Source: CAYLQA01 sp964385695 (GTDB lineage Bacteria; Desulfobacterota; Desulfobulbia; Desulfobulbales; Desulfurivibrionaceae). Taken from it: a DNA stretch of 16,861 nucleotides. Below the pieces are notes generated by a model. That model had not been told where the DNA came from. It was given only the letters and a program-made list of their open reading frames with translations, and made no database searches. Below, in pieces: positions 1-7,179 of the stretch (its first letter is position 1; each line of letters begins with the position of its first letter). Location of the stretch: the NCBI GenBank assembly GCA_964385695.1, contig CAYLQA010000060.1, forward strand, positions 1 through 16,861, read 5' to 3'. Position numbers and translations under genes: made by a program.

Positions 1-522
1 CACGTCAGGAAATACCATAAGCCGAAGCAATATATTTCTGGTGAATCATTTTCTTACCTTGGAAAAAATTACCGTCTAAAAATAATCCAAGGTAAACCTG
101 ATGGAGTTAAATTAACCAAGGGTAGATTTACTGTTCAGGTACCAGAAAATATCACCAAGGAAGAAAGGGAATATTTAATTCTTACTCAACTTTCAAACTG
201 GTACCGAGAACATGCCTTAGAACGTCTTAGAATTAAATCTGAGAGGTTTTCTGAGGTGATAGGTGTTCATCCTTCAAGTATTGGCGTGAAGGCATATAAA
301 AGTCGTTGGGGATCATGCACGAGTACAGGTGACGTGAACTTTAACTGGAAGATCATCATGGCACCACATTCGATTGTGGATTACGTGGTGGTTCATGAAC
401 TTTGTCATCTGAAATACCATGATCACTCAAAAGCGTATTGGAAATTGGTTTCTAAAATAATGCCGGATTACCGTGAACGGAAAGAGTGGTTGAGGGTAAA
501 TGGCTTTCGGTTGGAGATATAG
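1..522 (+). CDS. YgjP/DUF45-type zinc metallopeptidase, 3' part
   Basis: The frame is open from base 1 to the TAG at 520-522, so the 5' end lies outside the window; about 173 residues are visible. The C-terminal part carries HELCHLKYHDHSKAYW (HExxH plus a downstream His), preceded by a KSRWGSC block. Both are hallmarks of the YgjP-like (DUF45, M48/SprT-related) predicted metallopeptidases. In the family the two His of HExxH and the later His bind zinc and the Glu is catalytic. Substrates are unknown. From general knowledge, these genes often lie next to type I restriction-modification genes, but what lies upstream here cannot be seen. Base composition is clearly more AT-rich than the genes after 800, and an accessory origin is possible. 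An internal ATG at 256 would give only 88 residues and is not a likely start, because homologous sequence continues upstream of it. Confidence 0.88.
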   Translation, partial: HVRKYHKPKQYISGESFSYLGKNYRLKIIQGKPDGVKLTKGRFTVQVPENITKEEREYLILTQLSNWYREHALERLRIKSERFSEVIGVHPSSIGVKAYKSRWGSCTSTGDVNFNWKIIMAPHSIVDYVVVHELCHLKYHDHSKAYWKLVSKIMPDYRERKEWLRVNGFRLEI

Positions 523-667
523 TTTTTCATATGCATTTGATATGCAAATATGCAGTCATGGCGTGCTTTAAACTCCCTTAATGAAAATTAATATTACGTG
601 ATTTCGGGGAGTTGTAGGGTTGACGGGTGCTTTTGTTGAGTCTTCTCTTCGGCACCATTGATTGTTC
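523..667. other. AT-rich non-coding stretch with short repeats and hairpins
   Basis: No coding signal was seen. It starts with three direct copies of ATATGCA (529-535, 540-546, 548-554). Two potential stems follow: 571-577 with 607-613 (AACTCCC/GGGAGTT) and 626-630 with 652-656 (GGTGC/GCACC). The block ends at a strong intrinsic terminator, so it is either a long 3' UTR of the metallopeptidase gene or a small RNA. No promoter was identified with confidence. Confidence 0.35.
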
Positions 668-703
668 AAGGCGTATCCTTAATTGGGTACGCCTTTTTTT
701 TTT
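668..703 (+). terminator. Rho-independent terminator
   Basis: An 11-bp stem with one G-T wobble (668-678 with 685-695) closes a 6-nt loop and is followed at once by an uninterrupted run of about 11 T. It points rightward. It probably ends transcription coming from the metallopeptidase side, about 145 nt after that stop codon, and insulates the rhomboid gene. Confidence 0.85.
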
Positions 704-754
704 ATTTTCCGTCTTTCCTTCCTTTTTGCTGGCCTTCTTCTTTGATCGTACTTA

Positions 755-782
755 CTGGTATACAGATCGTGTTTCATACCAG
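755..782. repeat. Inverted repeat upstream of the rhomboid gene
   Basis: CTGGTAT (755-761) and ATACCAG (776-782) form a perfect 7-bp inverted repeat with a 14-nt spacer. It ends 24 bases before the rhomboid ATG. It could be an operator or a 5' UTR hairpin. No properly spaced -35/-10 pair could be assigned here, so the role is open. Confidence 0.35.
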
Positions 783-806
783 ATAACATCATTCGCCAAG
801 GAATAA

Positions 807-1706
807 ATGGAACAAAAGAAAGTGGCTCATCGTCTTACATACGATACCAGGGTTGCCGTCAGTCGCGACTTTGAACATATCCGCCTTTGGTCCCTCGTCT
901 TGAGTGCGGTGCATGTCTCCCACCAGGTGCGAGTGGGGGAGGGGGGCTGGGAGATTCTTGTGACCGAACCCCGGGCCGAGATGGCGGCTCAAGAGTTACG
1001 CCATTATGAGGAAGAAAATCAAAACTGGCCGCCGCAGCAAGAAAATATCTCTGTCAGTACCCCGGGCAGCCGTCAGCCCTTTGTGGTGCCCATGGTCGGC
1101 AGTTTGGCCCTTTTTTACAGCGTCACCGGCCCCTGGGCCGATGGGGCGGCCTGGTTCAAGCAGGGGGCACTCATTCAGGAGCAGGTGATGTACCACAATG
1201 AGTGGTATCGGGTCTTCACCGCTCTGACCCTGCATGCCGATGTTGTCCACCTTGCAGGTAATGTTGCCTTTGGAGGATTGTTGGCCTACTTCCTTTGCCG
1301 TCATTTGGGCAATGGGTTGGCCTGGGCCCTTATTCTGATGGCAGGCTGCAGCGGCAATTTGTTGAGCGTAACCATGCAAGGCCACGGGTACCAGGCGGTG
1401 GGGTTTTCTACTGCGGTATTCGGCATGGTCGGGCTACTTTGCGGATTGCGTTTGCGCAGGCTAGGGGCATGGTACGAGGTTGTTCTTGCTTTGGGAAGCG
1501 GCCTGTCGCTGCTGGCCATGCTTGGTACTGCCGGGGAACGCACCGACCTCGGTGCCCATCTTTGGGGGCTTGCGGCAGGATTCATATATGGTGGCGCCTT
1601 GCTGTATATGCCGGAGCGGTTGAGTGGAATTTTGACCCGTCAGAAGACAATGTTCTTCGTGAGTTGCAGCCTGATGATAGGCTCGTGGTGGTTGGCTGTT
1701 TCGTAG
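807..1706 (+). CDS. Rhomboid family intramembrane serine protease
   Basis: A 299-residue polytopic membrane protein. Residues 1-90 form a soluble N-terminal region; after ~90 there are about six hydrophobic segments. Rhomboid signatures appear in order: the early His/Asn motif HLAGN (H148, N152), the active-site serine in VGFSTAVFG (S201), and the catalytic His in GAHLWGLAAG (H251). Family knowledge: the Ser-His dyad cleaves transmembrane helices of membrane proteins. The usual GxSG serine motif reads GFST here, so its last Gly is Thr; the downstream AVFG context and the dyad are intact, so activity is plausible. The start ATG has an AAGGA 4 nt upstream. The gene precedes hflKC on the same strand, 132 bases apart, which would suit a membrane protein quality-control neighbourhood. 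Cotranscription is inference. Confidence 0.9.
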   Translation: MEQKKVAHRLTYDTRVAVSRDFEHIRLWSLVLSAVHVSHQVRVGEGGWEILVTEPRAEMAAQELRHYEEENQNWPPQQENISVSTPGSRQPFVVPMVGSLALFYSVTGPWADGAAWFKQGALIQEQVMYHNEWYRVFTALTLHADVVHLAGNVAFGGLLAYFLCRHLGNGLAWALILMAGCSGNLLSVTMQGHGYQAVGFSTAVFGMVGLLCGLRLRRLGAWYEVVLALGSGLSLLAMLGTAGERTDLGAHLWGLAAGFIYGGALLYMPERLSGILTRQKTMFFVSCSLMIGSWWLAVS

Positions 1707-1781
1707 CAACTCCACAGTGCAACAGTACCGTTGTGTAGTGGGCTCAAAAAGGGCTTGAAATGACAATGGAAATAGAAGAGA

Positions 1782-1798
1782 CTGATTTTCAAAATCAG
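1782..1798. promoter_or_regulatory. 17-bp palindrome upstream of hflK
   Basis: CTGATTTT-C-AAAATCAG is perfectly palindromic around one central base, and outer bases extend it with a one-base bulge. It lies 40 bases before the hflK ATG. It may be a regulator binding site or a processing hairpin. There is no T-run, so it is not an intrinsic terminator. Confidence 0.4.
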
Positions 1799-1838
1799 GT
1801 CTTACACAATACAAACATCAACATAAAGGAGTGTGGGT

Positions 1839-2954
1839 ATGGCTTGGGATGACCAGCAGCCTCCATGGGGAGGCAAAAAAGGTCCGCAGACCCCGGAAGA
1901 CTTAATTGCCGCCCTTCTCAACAAGATTAAAGATGCCTTTGAGGGGGGAAAAAAGAGTACGTCCGGAGGAAATGGTTCCGGAGGTGGGACCGGTACAGGG
2001 GCCGGCGGGCAGCAACCGCCTGGTAAGGGCATGTTTGCAACCATTATCCTGGTGATTGTTGGTTTTATTCTTGTCCAGGGCTCTTATTACACAGTTCAAA
2101 CCGTTGAGCGCGGCGTTGTTCTACGTTTTGGTAAGTATGTCAAAACCGCCATGCCGGGATTGAACTTCAAGATCCCGCTGGCCGACCAGGTGGTCAAGGT
2201 TAATGTGGATACGATCCGTAAGGAAGAGTTCGGATTTCGCACCCGCATCCCGGGCCAGCGCACCCAGTTTGAAAAGCGCGGCTTTGAAGAAGAGTCCCTG
2301 ATGCTGACCAGCGATCGTAATGTCATCGATGTCGAATGGATCGTGCAGTACAAGGTTGCTGATCCGATCTTTTTCAGCTTCAGGGTTCGGGATGTTCCCC
2401 AGGCAGTGCGGGATATCTCCGAAATGACCATGCGCCGTATTGTCGGTAATATGGATTTTGATTACGTGCTCAGTAACCGTGATGTTTTGGCTGCTACCAG
2501 CAAGAATGAATTGCAGGATGCCCTGAACCGGTATGAGGCCGGGGTCGATATCGTCACCGTGCAGCTGCAGGATGTGAACCCGCCCGATGCTGTAAAGCCC
2601 GCTTTTAACGAGGTGAACGAGGCGGATCAGGACATGAAACGGTTGGTTAACGAGGCGGAAGAGGCCTATAACCGTGAGGTGCCCAAGGCTCGCGGTGACG
2701 CGAAAAAGATGCTTGAAGAGGCCCATGGTTATGCAATTGAGCGTGTGAACGAGGCAAAAGGTAATACCGTTCGCTTTCTGGCCGTGCTCAAAGAGTACAA
2801 AGCTGCCAAGGATGTAACCCGTCGCAGGCTTTACCTTGAGACCATGCAGAGGGTGTTGCCGGGAATGTCGGAGATCATTGTGGTTGATGAGGAACAGAAG
2901 GCCATTGTTCCCTTCATGGACGTGTCCGGCTCCGGTAAGCGGATCGGCAAATAA
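1839..2954 (+). CDS. hflK: HflK, SPFH-domain modulator of FtsH
   Basis: Encodes 371 residues beginning MAWDDQQPPWGG, matching the MAW...PWG start typical of HflK. I chose ATG 1839 because AAAGGA at 1825-1830 is 8 nt upstream; the in-frame GTG at 1833 would leave only 2 nt. Domains: a Gly/Pro-rich cytoplasmic N-terminus (to ~62), one transmembrane helix (~66-80), an SPFH/band-7 domain beginning around YYTVQTVERGVVLRFG, and an Ala/Glu/Lys-rich coiled coil (~255-335). Family knowledge: HflK and HflC form a large cage in the inner membrane that encloses FtsH and modulates its access to membrane substrates. hflC follows after 43 nt, so the two are surely cotranscribed. Length is normal and nothing is missing. 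Confidence 0.95.
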   Translation: MAWDDQQPPWGGKKGPQTPEDLIAALLNKIKDAFEGGKKSTSGGNGSGGGTGTGAGGQQPPGKGMFATIILVIVGFILVQGSYYTVQTVERGVVLRFGKYVKTAMPGLNFKIPLADQVVKVNVDTIRKEEFGFRTRIPGQRTQFEKRGFEEESLMLTSDRNVIDVEWIVQYKVADPIFFSFRVRDVPQAVRDISEMTMRRIVGNMDFDYVLSNRDVLAATSKNELQDALNRYEAGVDIVTVQLQDVNPPDAVKPAFNEVNEADQDMKRLVNEAEEAYNREVPKARGDAKKMLEEAHGYAIERVNEAKGNTVRFLAVLKEYKAAKDVTRRRLYLETMQRVLPGMSEIIVVDEEQKAIVPFMDVSGSGKRIGK

Positions 2955-2997
2955 GATTGCGTATTGAACAGATCAAGCATCCATTAGAGGAAAAATA

Positions 2998-3927
2998 GTG
3001 AATTCCATAGTACGAACACTCGGTATAGTGGTGGTTTTTCTCCTGATCCTGGTGGTCATGAATGGGTTTTATGTCTTGCCCGAGGGCAAGCAGTCCATCA
3101 TCACCCAGTTCGGTCGCCCCGTTGGGGAGCCCATAACAGAGGCAGGGTTGCAATTCAAGCTGCCTTTTGTGCAGGAGGTAACCTATTTCGATAAGAAAAT
3201 TCTTATCTGGGACGGTGATCCAAACCAGATCCCCACCAACGACAAAACCTTTGTCTATCTTGATGTCACGGCACGCTGGCGCATTTCCGATGCCCTGGTT
3301 TTCTTCAAGGCAGTGAATAATGAGACCCGGGCCATGTCCATCCTCGATGATATCATCGATGGTACGGTTCGCGATCTGGTAAATAAGAACGACTTGGTGG
3401 AGATCATCAGAAGCTCCGACTGGACAGCGGATATAATGAGCCGTTCAGTGCCGGAAAACGAGCGGCAGAAAATCAAATTGGGCCGGGATAAGATTACGGC
3501 CATGATCCTTGCCGAGGCATCCAAGGCCACTCCGCAGTTCGGTATCGAGCTGGTTGAGGTCATGTTCAAGCGGGTCAACTACATCGAATCTGTGCGGCGC
3601 AAGGTGTACGAGCGGATGATCTCTGAGAGAAAGCGTATTGCGGCGGAAAAACGCTCCATGGGTGAAGGGCAGAAGGCTGAGATCATGGGTAAGCTCACCC
3701 GCGAACTCAAGGACATCCGTTCCACTGCCAACCGTGAAGCGCAGGAGATCAAGGGTAAGGCGGATGCATCGGCGGCCAAGATTTACGCCACCGCGTACAA
3801 TAAGGATCCGGAGTTCTACGCCTTTACCAAGACCTTGGAAGGGTATAAGAGATCCTTGGGGAGCAATACCAAGATGGTGATTACCTCGGATTCACCCTTT
3901 TACAAATACCTCAAGGATTTGAAATAG
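2998..3927 (+). CDS. hflC: HflC, SPFH-domain modulator of FtsH
   Basis: 309 residues starting with GTG; AGAGGA at 2986-2991 is correctly spaced. A single N-terminal membrane anchor (~7-24) is followed by FYVLPEGKQSIITQFGRPVG, the beginning of the SPFH domain. Next comes the family-typical segment with KRVNY and the RMISERKRIAAEKRSMGEG stretch that opens the long coiled coil; the final ~60 residues contain FYAFTKTLEGYKRSL, a conserved HflC feature. It pairs with the upstream HflK in the FtsH-associated membrane complex. It is the last gene of this + strand run, converging on the 3974-4651 gene. Confidence 0.95.
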   Translation: MNSIVRTLGIVVVFLLILVVMNGFYVLPEGKQSIITQFGRPVGEPITEAGLQFKLPFVQEVTYFDKKILIWDGDPNQIPTNDKTFVYLDVTARWRISDALVFFKAVNNETRAMSILDDIIDGTVRDLVNKNDLVEIIRSSDWTADIMSRSVPENERQKIKLGRDKITAMILAEASKATPQFGIELVEVMFKRVNYIESVRRKVYERMISERKRIAAEKRSMGEGQKAEIMGKLTRELKDIRSTANREAQEIKGKADASAAKIYATAYNKDPEFYAFTKTLEGYKRSLGSNTKMVITSDSPFYKYLKDLK

Positions 3928-3953
3928 AATATTCTGCCTTTAGCTCGGGTGAG

Positions 3954-3975
3954 AGAGGGGAAACGCTTCCCCTCT
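3954..3975. terminator. Hairpin between convergent genes
   Basis: A perfect 9-bp stem (AGAGGGGAA, 3954-3962, with 3967-3975) closes a 4-nt loop 26 nt after the hflC stop and overlaps the stop of the opposing gene. There is no strong T-run on either side, so it may be a weak bidirectional terminator or a 3'-end stabilising hairpin. Confidence 0.5.
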
Positions 3976-4651
3976 AGTCCTGGCTTTTCAGGTCTTCGGG
4001 CGTTAAGGGATAATCAGGCCGGTGTTTCTCTGCATCAAAGGGAACCCGGCCTTTTTTGTTGAGTTCGTCAAGAAGCTCATTGAGGTGTTTTTCCACCCCC
4101 AATTTATCCCGGCCCAGCTTGCCGAAGCGGCAGGCGCAGGTGGTGAGCTGGCTCTTGCACCAGGGACAGATCTCAACCGGGCAGCCTAAGACATGGAACT
4201 CGCCGTCCTCTACCAGGCAGAACGGACACAGCGCCATGTTGAGGTGGGCCGGCACATAGACGGAAAACATGTCCAGGTCCTTGCATTCTTTGATGAAGGA
4301 CTCTCGGTCGTCATAGCCGAAAAAGCTGAGAACTTCGTCCTCCCAGATACCTTCGGCAAGGTTGCCTAAAAAAGTCGCCCCTTCGGTTGTTGCAAGATAG
4401 AGGTAGTCATTCAGCTCTGTGCTTGCGCAGATGAGGAAGGTGCCTTCCTTGTGGTTCAGCAGGCGCAGTATGCGGATGCGGTCGTCTTCCGCCTCGGGCA
4501 GGTAGCTGTAAAAGGCGTGAAAGATGTTTAGGGCGATACTGTCCGTGCCGTGTTTTTCCACCAAGGCGTAAGCCTCTTTTCGAAATTCTTCCGGCGCGGC
4601 ATACTGCACGAGCAGCTTGATCTCATCTAATAGTTCTTGCAGTTGTTTCAT
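3974..4651 (-). CDS. Unknown protein with a C-terminal zinc-binding module
   Basis: 225 residues; I do not recognise a named family. The N-terminal ~135 residues are helical and acidic, without obvious catalytic motifs. Residues 142-174 form a dense metal-binding cluster: CPFC (142-145), H153, C157, CPWC (162-165) and CAC (172-174), the last part reading CPWCKSQLTTCAC. The spacing H-x3-C-x4-CPxC-x6-C-x-C resembles a Cys-rich tail I recall from unrelated uncharacterised bacterial proteins; that is memory, not a search. There are nine Cys in all. The gene starts 6 nt after the thiE stop on the same strand and lacks a clear Shine-Dalgarno, so translation probably depends on coupling to thiE. No signal peptide or membrane segment is seen, so it should be cytoplasmic. 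A role in thiamine metabolism is only suggested by position. Confidence 0.8.
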   Translation of the reverse strand: MKQLQELLDEIKLLVQYAAPEEFRKEAYALVEKHGTDSIALNIFHAFYSYLPEAEDDRIRILRLLNHKEGTFLICASTELNDYLYLATTEGATFLGNLAEGIWEDEVLSFFGYDDRESFIKECKDLDMFSVYVPAHLNMALCPFCLVEDGEFHVLGCPVEICPWCKSQLTTCACRFGKLGRDKLGVEKHLNELLDELNKKGRVPFDAEKHRPDYPLTPEDLKSQD

Positions 4652-4657
4652 GTAGGT

Positions 4658-5326
4658 CTACGGTGTTTTAATTTCTTGGGTGATGAGCCTAACCCAGTCA
4701 CTGGTTTCGGCTGCGATATCCTCTGCCTGGCTTATGGCGGTGACCACGGCCAGCCGTTGTGCGCCATGGGCGGTGAGTTCTTTGATGTGCTCTTTTTTGA
4801 TGCCCCCCATCACGGTAAAGGGAAGGTCGCTATGGGCGGAGAAGCGTCCGATGGCCTCTGGGCCGAGGAAGTCTTTGGCCTCAGCCTTTGTTTTGGTGGA
4901 AAAAATCGGGCCGATGTTGTAATAACTTGCCTCTCTGCCTGACACAGCCTTGGCCTGTTCTTCGGTATTGCAGGAGATGCCGATGATCATTTCTGGGGCA
5001 AGGCGTCTGATCTCTTCGGGGGGGATATCGCTGTTGCCCACGTGGATACCGTCCGCATCGGCAAGCAGGGCAATGTCGAGCCGGTCATTGACGATAAAGA
5101 GGGCCCCTGCCTCTTGGGTCATCCTGCGGAAAATCTTGGCTTTTTCAAGTAAAACCCTGGCAGAGGATTCCTTGTCGCGCAGCTGAACAATACGGGCTCC
5201 GCCGGCAAGCACACCTTCCAGCCATTCTATATCAGTGCGGCCATTGGCCAGTTTTTCACAGGAAACCGGGTAAACTGAAACCTCGTCAATAAATTGCTTG
5301 AGGCGTTTTGTGTAAATGTCGCTCAT
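4658..5326 (-). CDS. thiE: Thiamine-phosphate synthase ThiE
   Basis: 222 residues, a normal TIM-barrel ThiE length. Motifs in order: VQLRDKE (47-53), IVNDRLDIAL (78-87), DGIHVG (92-97), GISCNT (116-121), YYNIGPIFSTKTK (135-147) and MGGI (173-176). These form the pyrophosphate, Mg2+ and HMP/thiazole-phosphate binding loops. The enzyme joins hydroxymethylpyrimidine diphosphate and thiazole phosphate to give thiamine phosphate in the cytoplasm. The usual AIGGI and VAVVSAI stretches appear as VMGGI and LAVVTAI, conservative changes. No other thi gene is adjacent; the only partner is the zinc-binding protein 6 nt downstream. The start is the only good ATG, but its Shine-Dalgarno is weak. No TPP riboswitch is visible upstream. 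Confidence 0.94.
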   Translation of the reverse strand: MSDIYTKRLKQFIDEVSVYPVSCEKLANGRTDIEWLEGVLAGGARIVQLRDKESSARVLLEKAKIFRRMTQEAGALFIVNDRLDIALLADADGIHVGNSDIPPEEIRRLAPEMIIGISCNTEEQAKAVSGREASYYNIGPIFSTKTKAEAKDFLGPEAIGRFSAHSDLPFTVMGGIKKEHIKELTAHGAQRLAVVTAISQAEDIAAETSDWVRLITQEIKTP

Positions 5327-5488
5327 GGTCTGTCTTTTGTCTGTGTTAATATTTTGTGATGGTTTTAGCCCTGTCTCAGTGACAACGGGGCAATTGCGAG
5401 AGTTTTTTGTGGTAGGAGACTGTTTGTTATCGTTTTGAATTCACGTTGTTTGTTTCGTTTTGGGGGTGTGGCAATATCTGCTTGCGCC

Positions 5489-5516
5489 TTGAAAAAAAGG
5501 ACAATTTGAGTATAGT
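5489..5516 (+). promoter_or_regulatory. Sigma-70-type promoter for citrate synthase
   Basis: TTGAAA (5489-5494) and TATAGT (5511-5516) are separated by 16 bases, a near-consensus housekeeping promoter. The expected start is around 5521-5524, giving a leader of about 130 nt before the ATG at 5654. Confidence 0.7.
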
Positions 5517-5520
5517 AAAC

Positions 5521-5633
5521 GATTCCATGCCAACTTTCACCAGGGTTTTATATTCTTGGTTTGGGTGAAAGCGGGGAATAGGTTTTATGCGGAGCCGACA
5601 GGAATTGGGCATGGGAATCAGAGGTGAGTCGGC
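5521..5633 (+). ncRNA. Structured 5' leader of citrate synthase, possible cis-regulatory RNA
   Basis: Three helices can be drawn. P1: 5521-5533 with 5605-5619, 13 pairs interrupted by two single-G bulges, starting at the predicted transcript 5' end. P2: 5534-5541 with 5564-5571, 8 perfect pairs, directly abutting P1. P3: 5594-5599 with 5628-5633, 6 perfect pairs (GCCGAC/GTCGGC). P3 crosses P1, so the two form either a pseudoknot or mutually exclusive folds. The ribosome site (AAGGG, 5643-5647) lies just downstream. I matched it to no known riboswitch class. Regulation is inference. Confidence 0.45.
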
Positions 5634-5653
5634 AGCAATAATAAGGGTAAGGT

Positions 5654-6967
5654 ATGACAGATAAATTTCAGACAGACGAGATGGCAGAGCTTTTTTTAGG
5701 CGGTAAGAAGTATCAGTTGCCCGTGGTAATGGGCAGCGAGGGTGAAAAGGCCGTTGATATTCGCAGCCTGCGTGGCCAGTCAGGGTATATCACCCTGGAC
5801 AGCGGTTTTATGAACACCGGGTCCTGCTGCAGCAATATCACCTTTCTCGATGGTGAAGAAGGCGTGTTGAACTATCGCGGCTACTCCATTGAGGATCTTG
5901 CCGATAACTGTACCTTCATTGAGGTTGCCTATCTTCTGGATCATGGCACTCTGCCTACGACCAGCGAGTTGGCCGAGTTTAGCGATATGCTGAGCCGTTA
6001 CGCCATGATGCACGAGGACATGATCCGCTTCTTCGACAGTTTCCCGGCCAATAGCCCGCCCATGGCCATCCTCTCTTCCATGGTGAACTCGCTGTGCAGC
6101 TTTTATCCGGATATGCTGGATAATCCGCTTGAGAATATCGATAAAATGGCGGCCCGTCTCCTTTCCAAGGTACGGACCATTGCCGCTTTTTCCTACAAGA
6201 AATCCATTGGCCAACCCTTGGTCTATCCCCGGCATGATCTGAGTTATTGTGCCAACTTTTTGAACATGATGTTCGACTCCCCGGTCGAACCCTATGAGAT
6301 TGACCCGACCGTGGTCAAGGCCTTAAACAAGTTGCTCATCCTCCATGCCGACCATGAGCAGAATTGCTCCACCTCCACGGTCCGAATGGTTGGCAGTGCC
6401 CGAGTAAACTTGTACGCCTCTATTTCTGCCGGCATCAGCGCCCTGTGGGGCCCGTTGCACGGCGGTGCCAACGAGGCTGTGCTGGAGATGCTGGGTCAGA
6501 TCCACAATGAGGGTGGCGATTATAAAAAATACATCGCCCGGGCCAAGGATAAGAATGATCCCTTCCGTTTGGTAGGTTTTGGCCATCGGGTGTACAAGAC
6601 CCATGACCCGAGATCCCGCATAATCAAGCGGGCCTGTGACGATGTGTTGGCCGCCTTGAAGATTGATGATCCGCTCCTTGATATTGCCCGGGAACTTGAG
6701 GAAGTTGCCCTCAAGGATCAATATTTTGTTGAGCGTAACCTGTATCCCAACGTGGATTTTTACAGCGGCATCATTTATCGGGCCATTGGCATTCCCACCA
6801 ACATGTTTACCGTGATGTTTGCCCTGGGGCGCTTGCCGGGCTGGATTGCCCATTGGAAAGAGATGTGGGATGATCCCGACTGGCGTATCAGCCGCCCGCG
6901 CCAGATTTATGTAGGGGCTGAAAGTCGTAAATTTGTTCCCATTGAGGAGCGGGTGAGCGAAGAGTAG
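5654..6967 (+). CDS. gltA: Citrate synthase, type II (GltA-like)
   Basis: 437 residues, the usual length of the hexameric, NADH-sensitive type of Gram-negative bacteria. Catalytic residues are in place: His269 in WGPLHGGANE, His311 in VGFGHRVYKTHDPRSR and Asp368 in NVDFYSG. HADHEQNCSTSTVRMVG (231-247) is the substrate-binding block. An N-terminal small domain of ~50 residues precedes GSCCSNITFLDGEEGVLNYRGY, as in E. coli GltA. The enzyme condenses oxaloacetate and acetyl-CoA to citrate, entering the TCA cycle or glutamate synthesis. AAGGG lies 6 nt before the ATG. It is monocistronic: it has its own promoter, a folded leader upstream and a strong terminator 24 nt past the stop. Whether this is a Si- or Re-type problem does not arise: the sequence is clearly Si-type. 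Confidence 0.96.
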   Translation: MTDKFQTDEMAELFLGGKKYQLPVVMGSEGEKAVDIRSLRGQSGYITLDSGFMNTGSCCSNITFLDGEEGVLNYRGYSIEDLADNCTFIEVAYLLDHGTLPTTSELAEFSDMLSRYAMMHEDMIRFFDSFPANSPPMAILSSMVNSLCSFYPDMLDNPLENIDKMAARLLSKVRTIAAFSYKKSIGQPLVYPRHDLSYCANFLNMMFDSPVEPYEIDPTVVKALNKLLILHADHEQNCSTSTVRMVGSARVNLYASISAGISALWGPLHGGANEAVLEMLGQIHNEGGDYKKYIARAKDKNDPFRLVGFGHRVYKTHDPRSRIIKRACDDVLAALKIDDPLLDIARELEEVALKDQYFVERNLYPNVDFYSGIIYRAIGIPTNMFTVMFALGRLPGWIAHWKEMWDDPDWRISRPRQIYVGAESRKFVPIEERVSEE

Positions 6968-6990
6968 CTGAAAATTTGTTGCGTATTTTC

Positions 6991-7027
6991 AAAGGCCGGA
7001 TGGGAACTTTTCCATCCGGCCTTTTTT
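6991..7027 (+). terminator. Rho-independent terminator after citrate synthase
   Basis: A perfect 13-bp stem (6991-7003 with 7012-7024) containing GGCCGGATGG, with an 8-nt loop and a T-run to 7027. A clean rightward intrinsic terminator. Confidence 0.93.
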
Positions 7028-7179
7028 ATTACCTTATGATTTTCCGTTGTCGGTTCACAAGAAAAAATGGGTATGCAGAAAAAAAAATCAAAAAAAGTTT
7101 AAAGTTTTTTTCCGGTGGGGTCGATGCGATTATTGGTGTGTTTTGTTTTGAATAAATAACGCCATTTATGAGGTGTGTT

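Larger units (their letters stand above)
5327..5653. other. Divergent intergenic region between thiE and citrate synthase
   Basis: 327 bases without a convincing gene. The thiE side has an imperfect hairpin at 5368-5391 (GCCC/GGGC and TGTC/GACA with a 3-nt bulge), lying in the presumed thiE leader. The right side holds the citrate synthase promoter and its structured leader, listed separately. The middle (5392-5480) is T-rich on the + strand, with no assigned element. I could not place a confident thiE promoter. Confidence 0.6.

Noticed and set aside
1295..1738. Alternate-frame ORF within the rhomboid gene
   Set aside because: It overlaps the catalytic part of a convincing rhomboid frame and shows no independent start signal.
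2121..2726. 201-codon antisense ORF inside hflK
   Set aside because: It lies wholly opposite a conserved gene and its translation has no recognisable features; a shadow frame.
5368..5391. TPP riboswitch ahead of thiE
   Set aside because: The - strand contains CTGAGA inside a hairpin, but the other conserved TPP blocks (such as ACCTGAT and the GGATAATGCC-like stretch) are absent.
5605..5650. Cobalamin riboswitch in the gltA leader
   Set aside because: Only a short GGGAATCAG...GGTGA resemblance; the conserved core and the gene context are missing.
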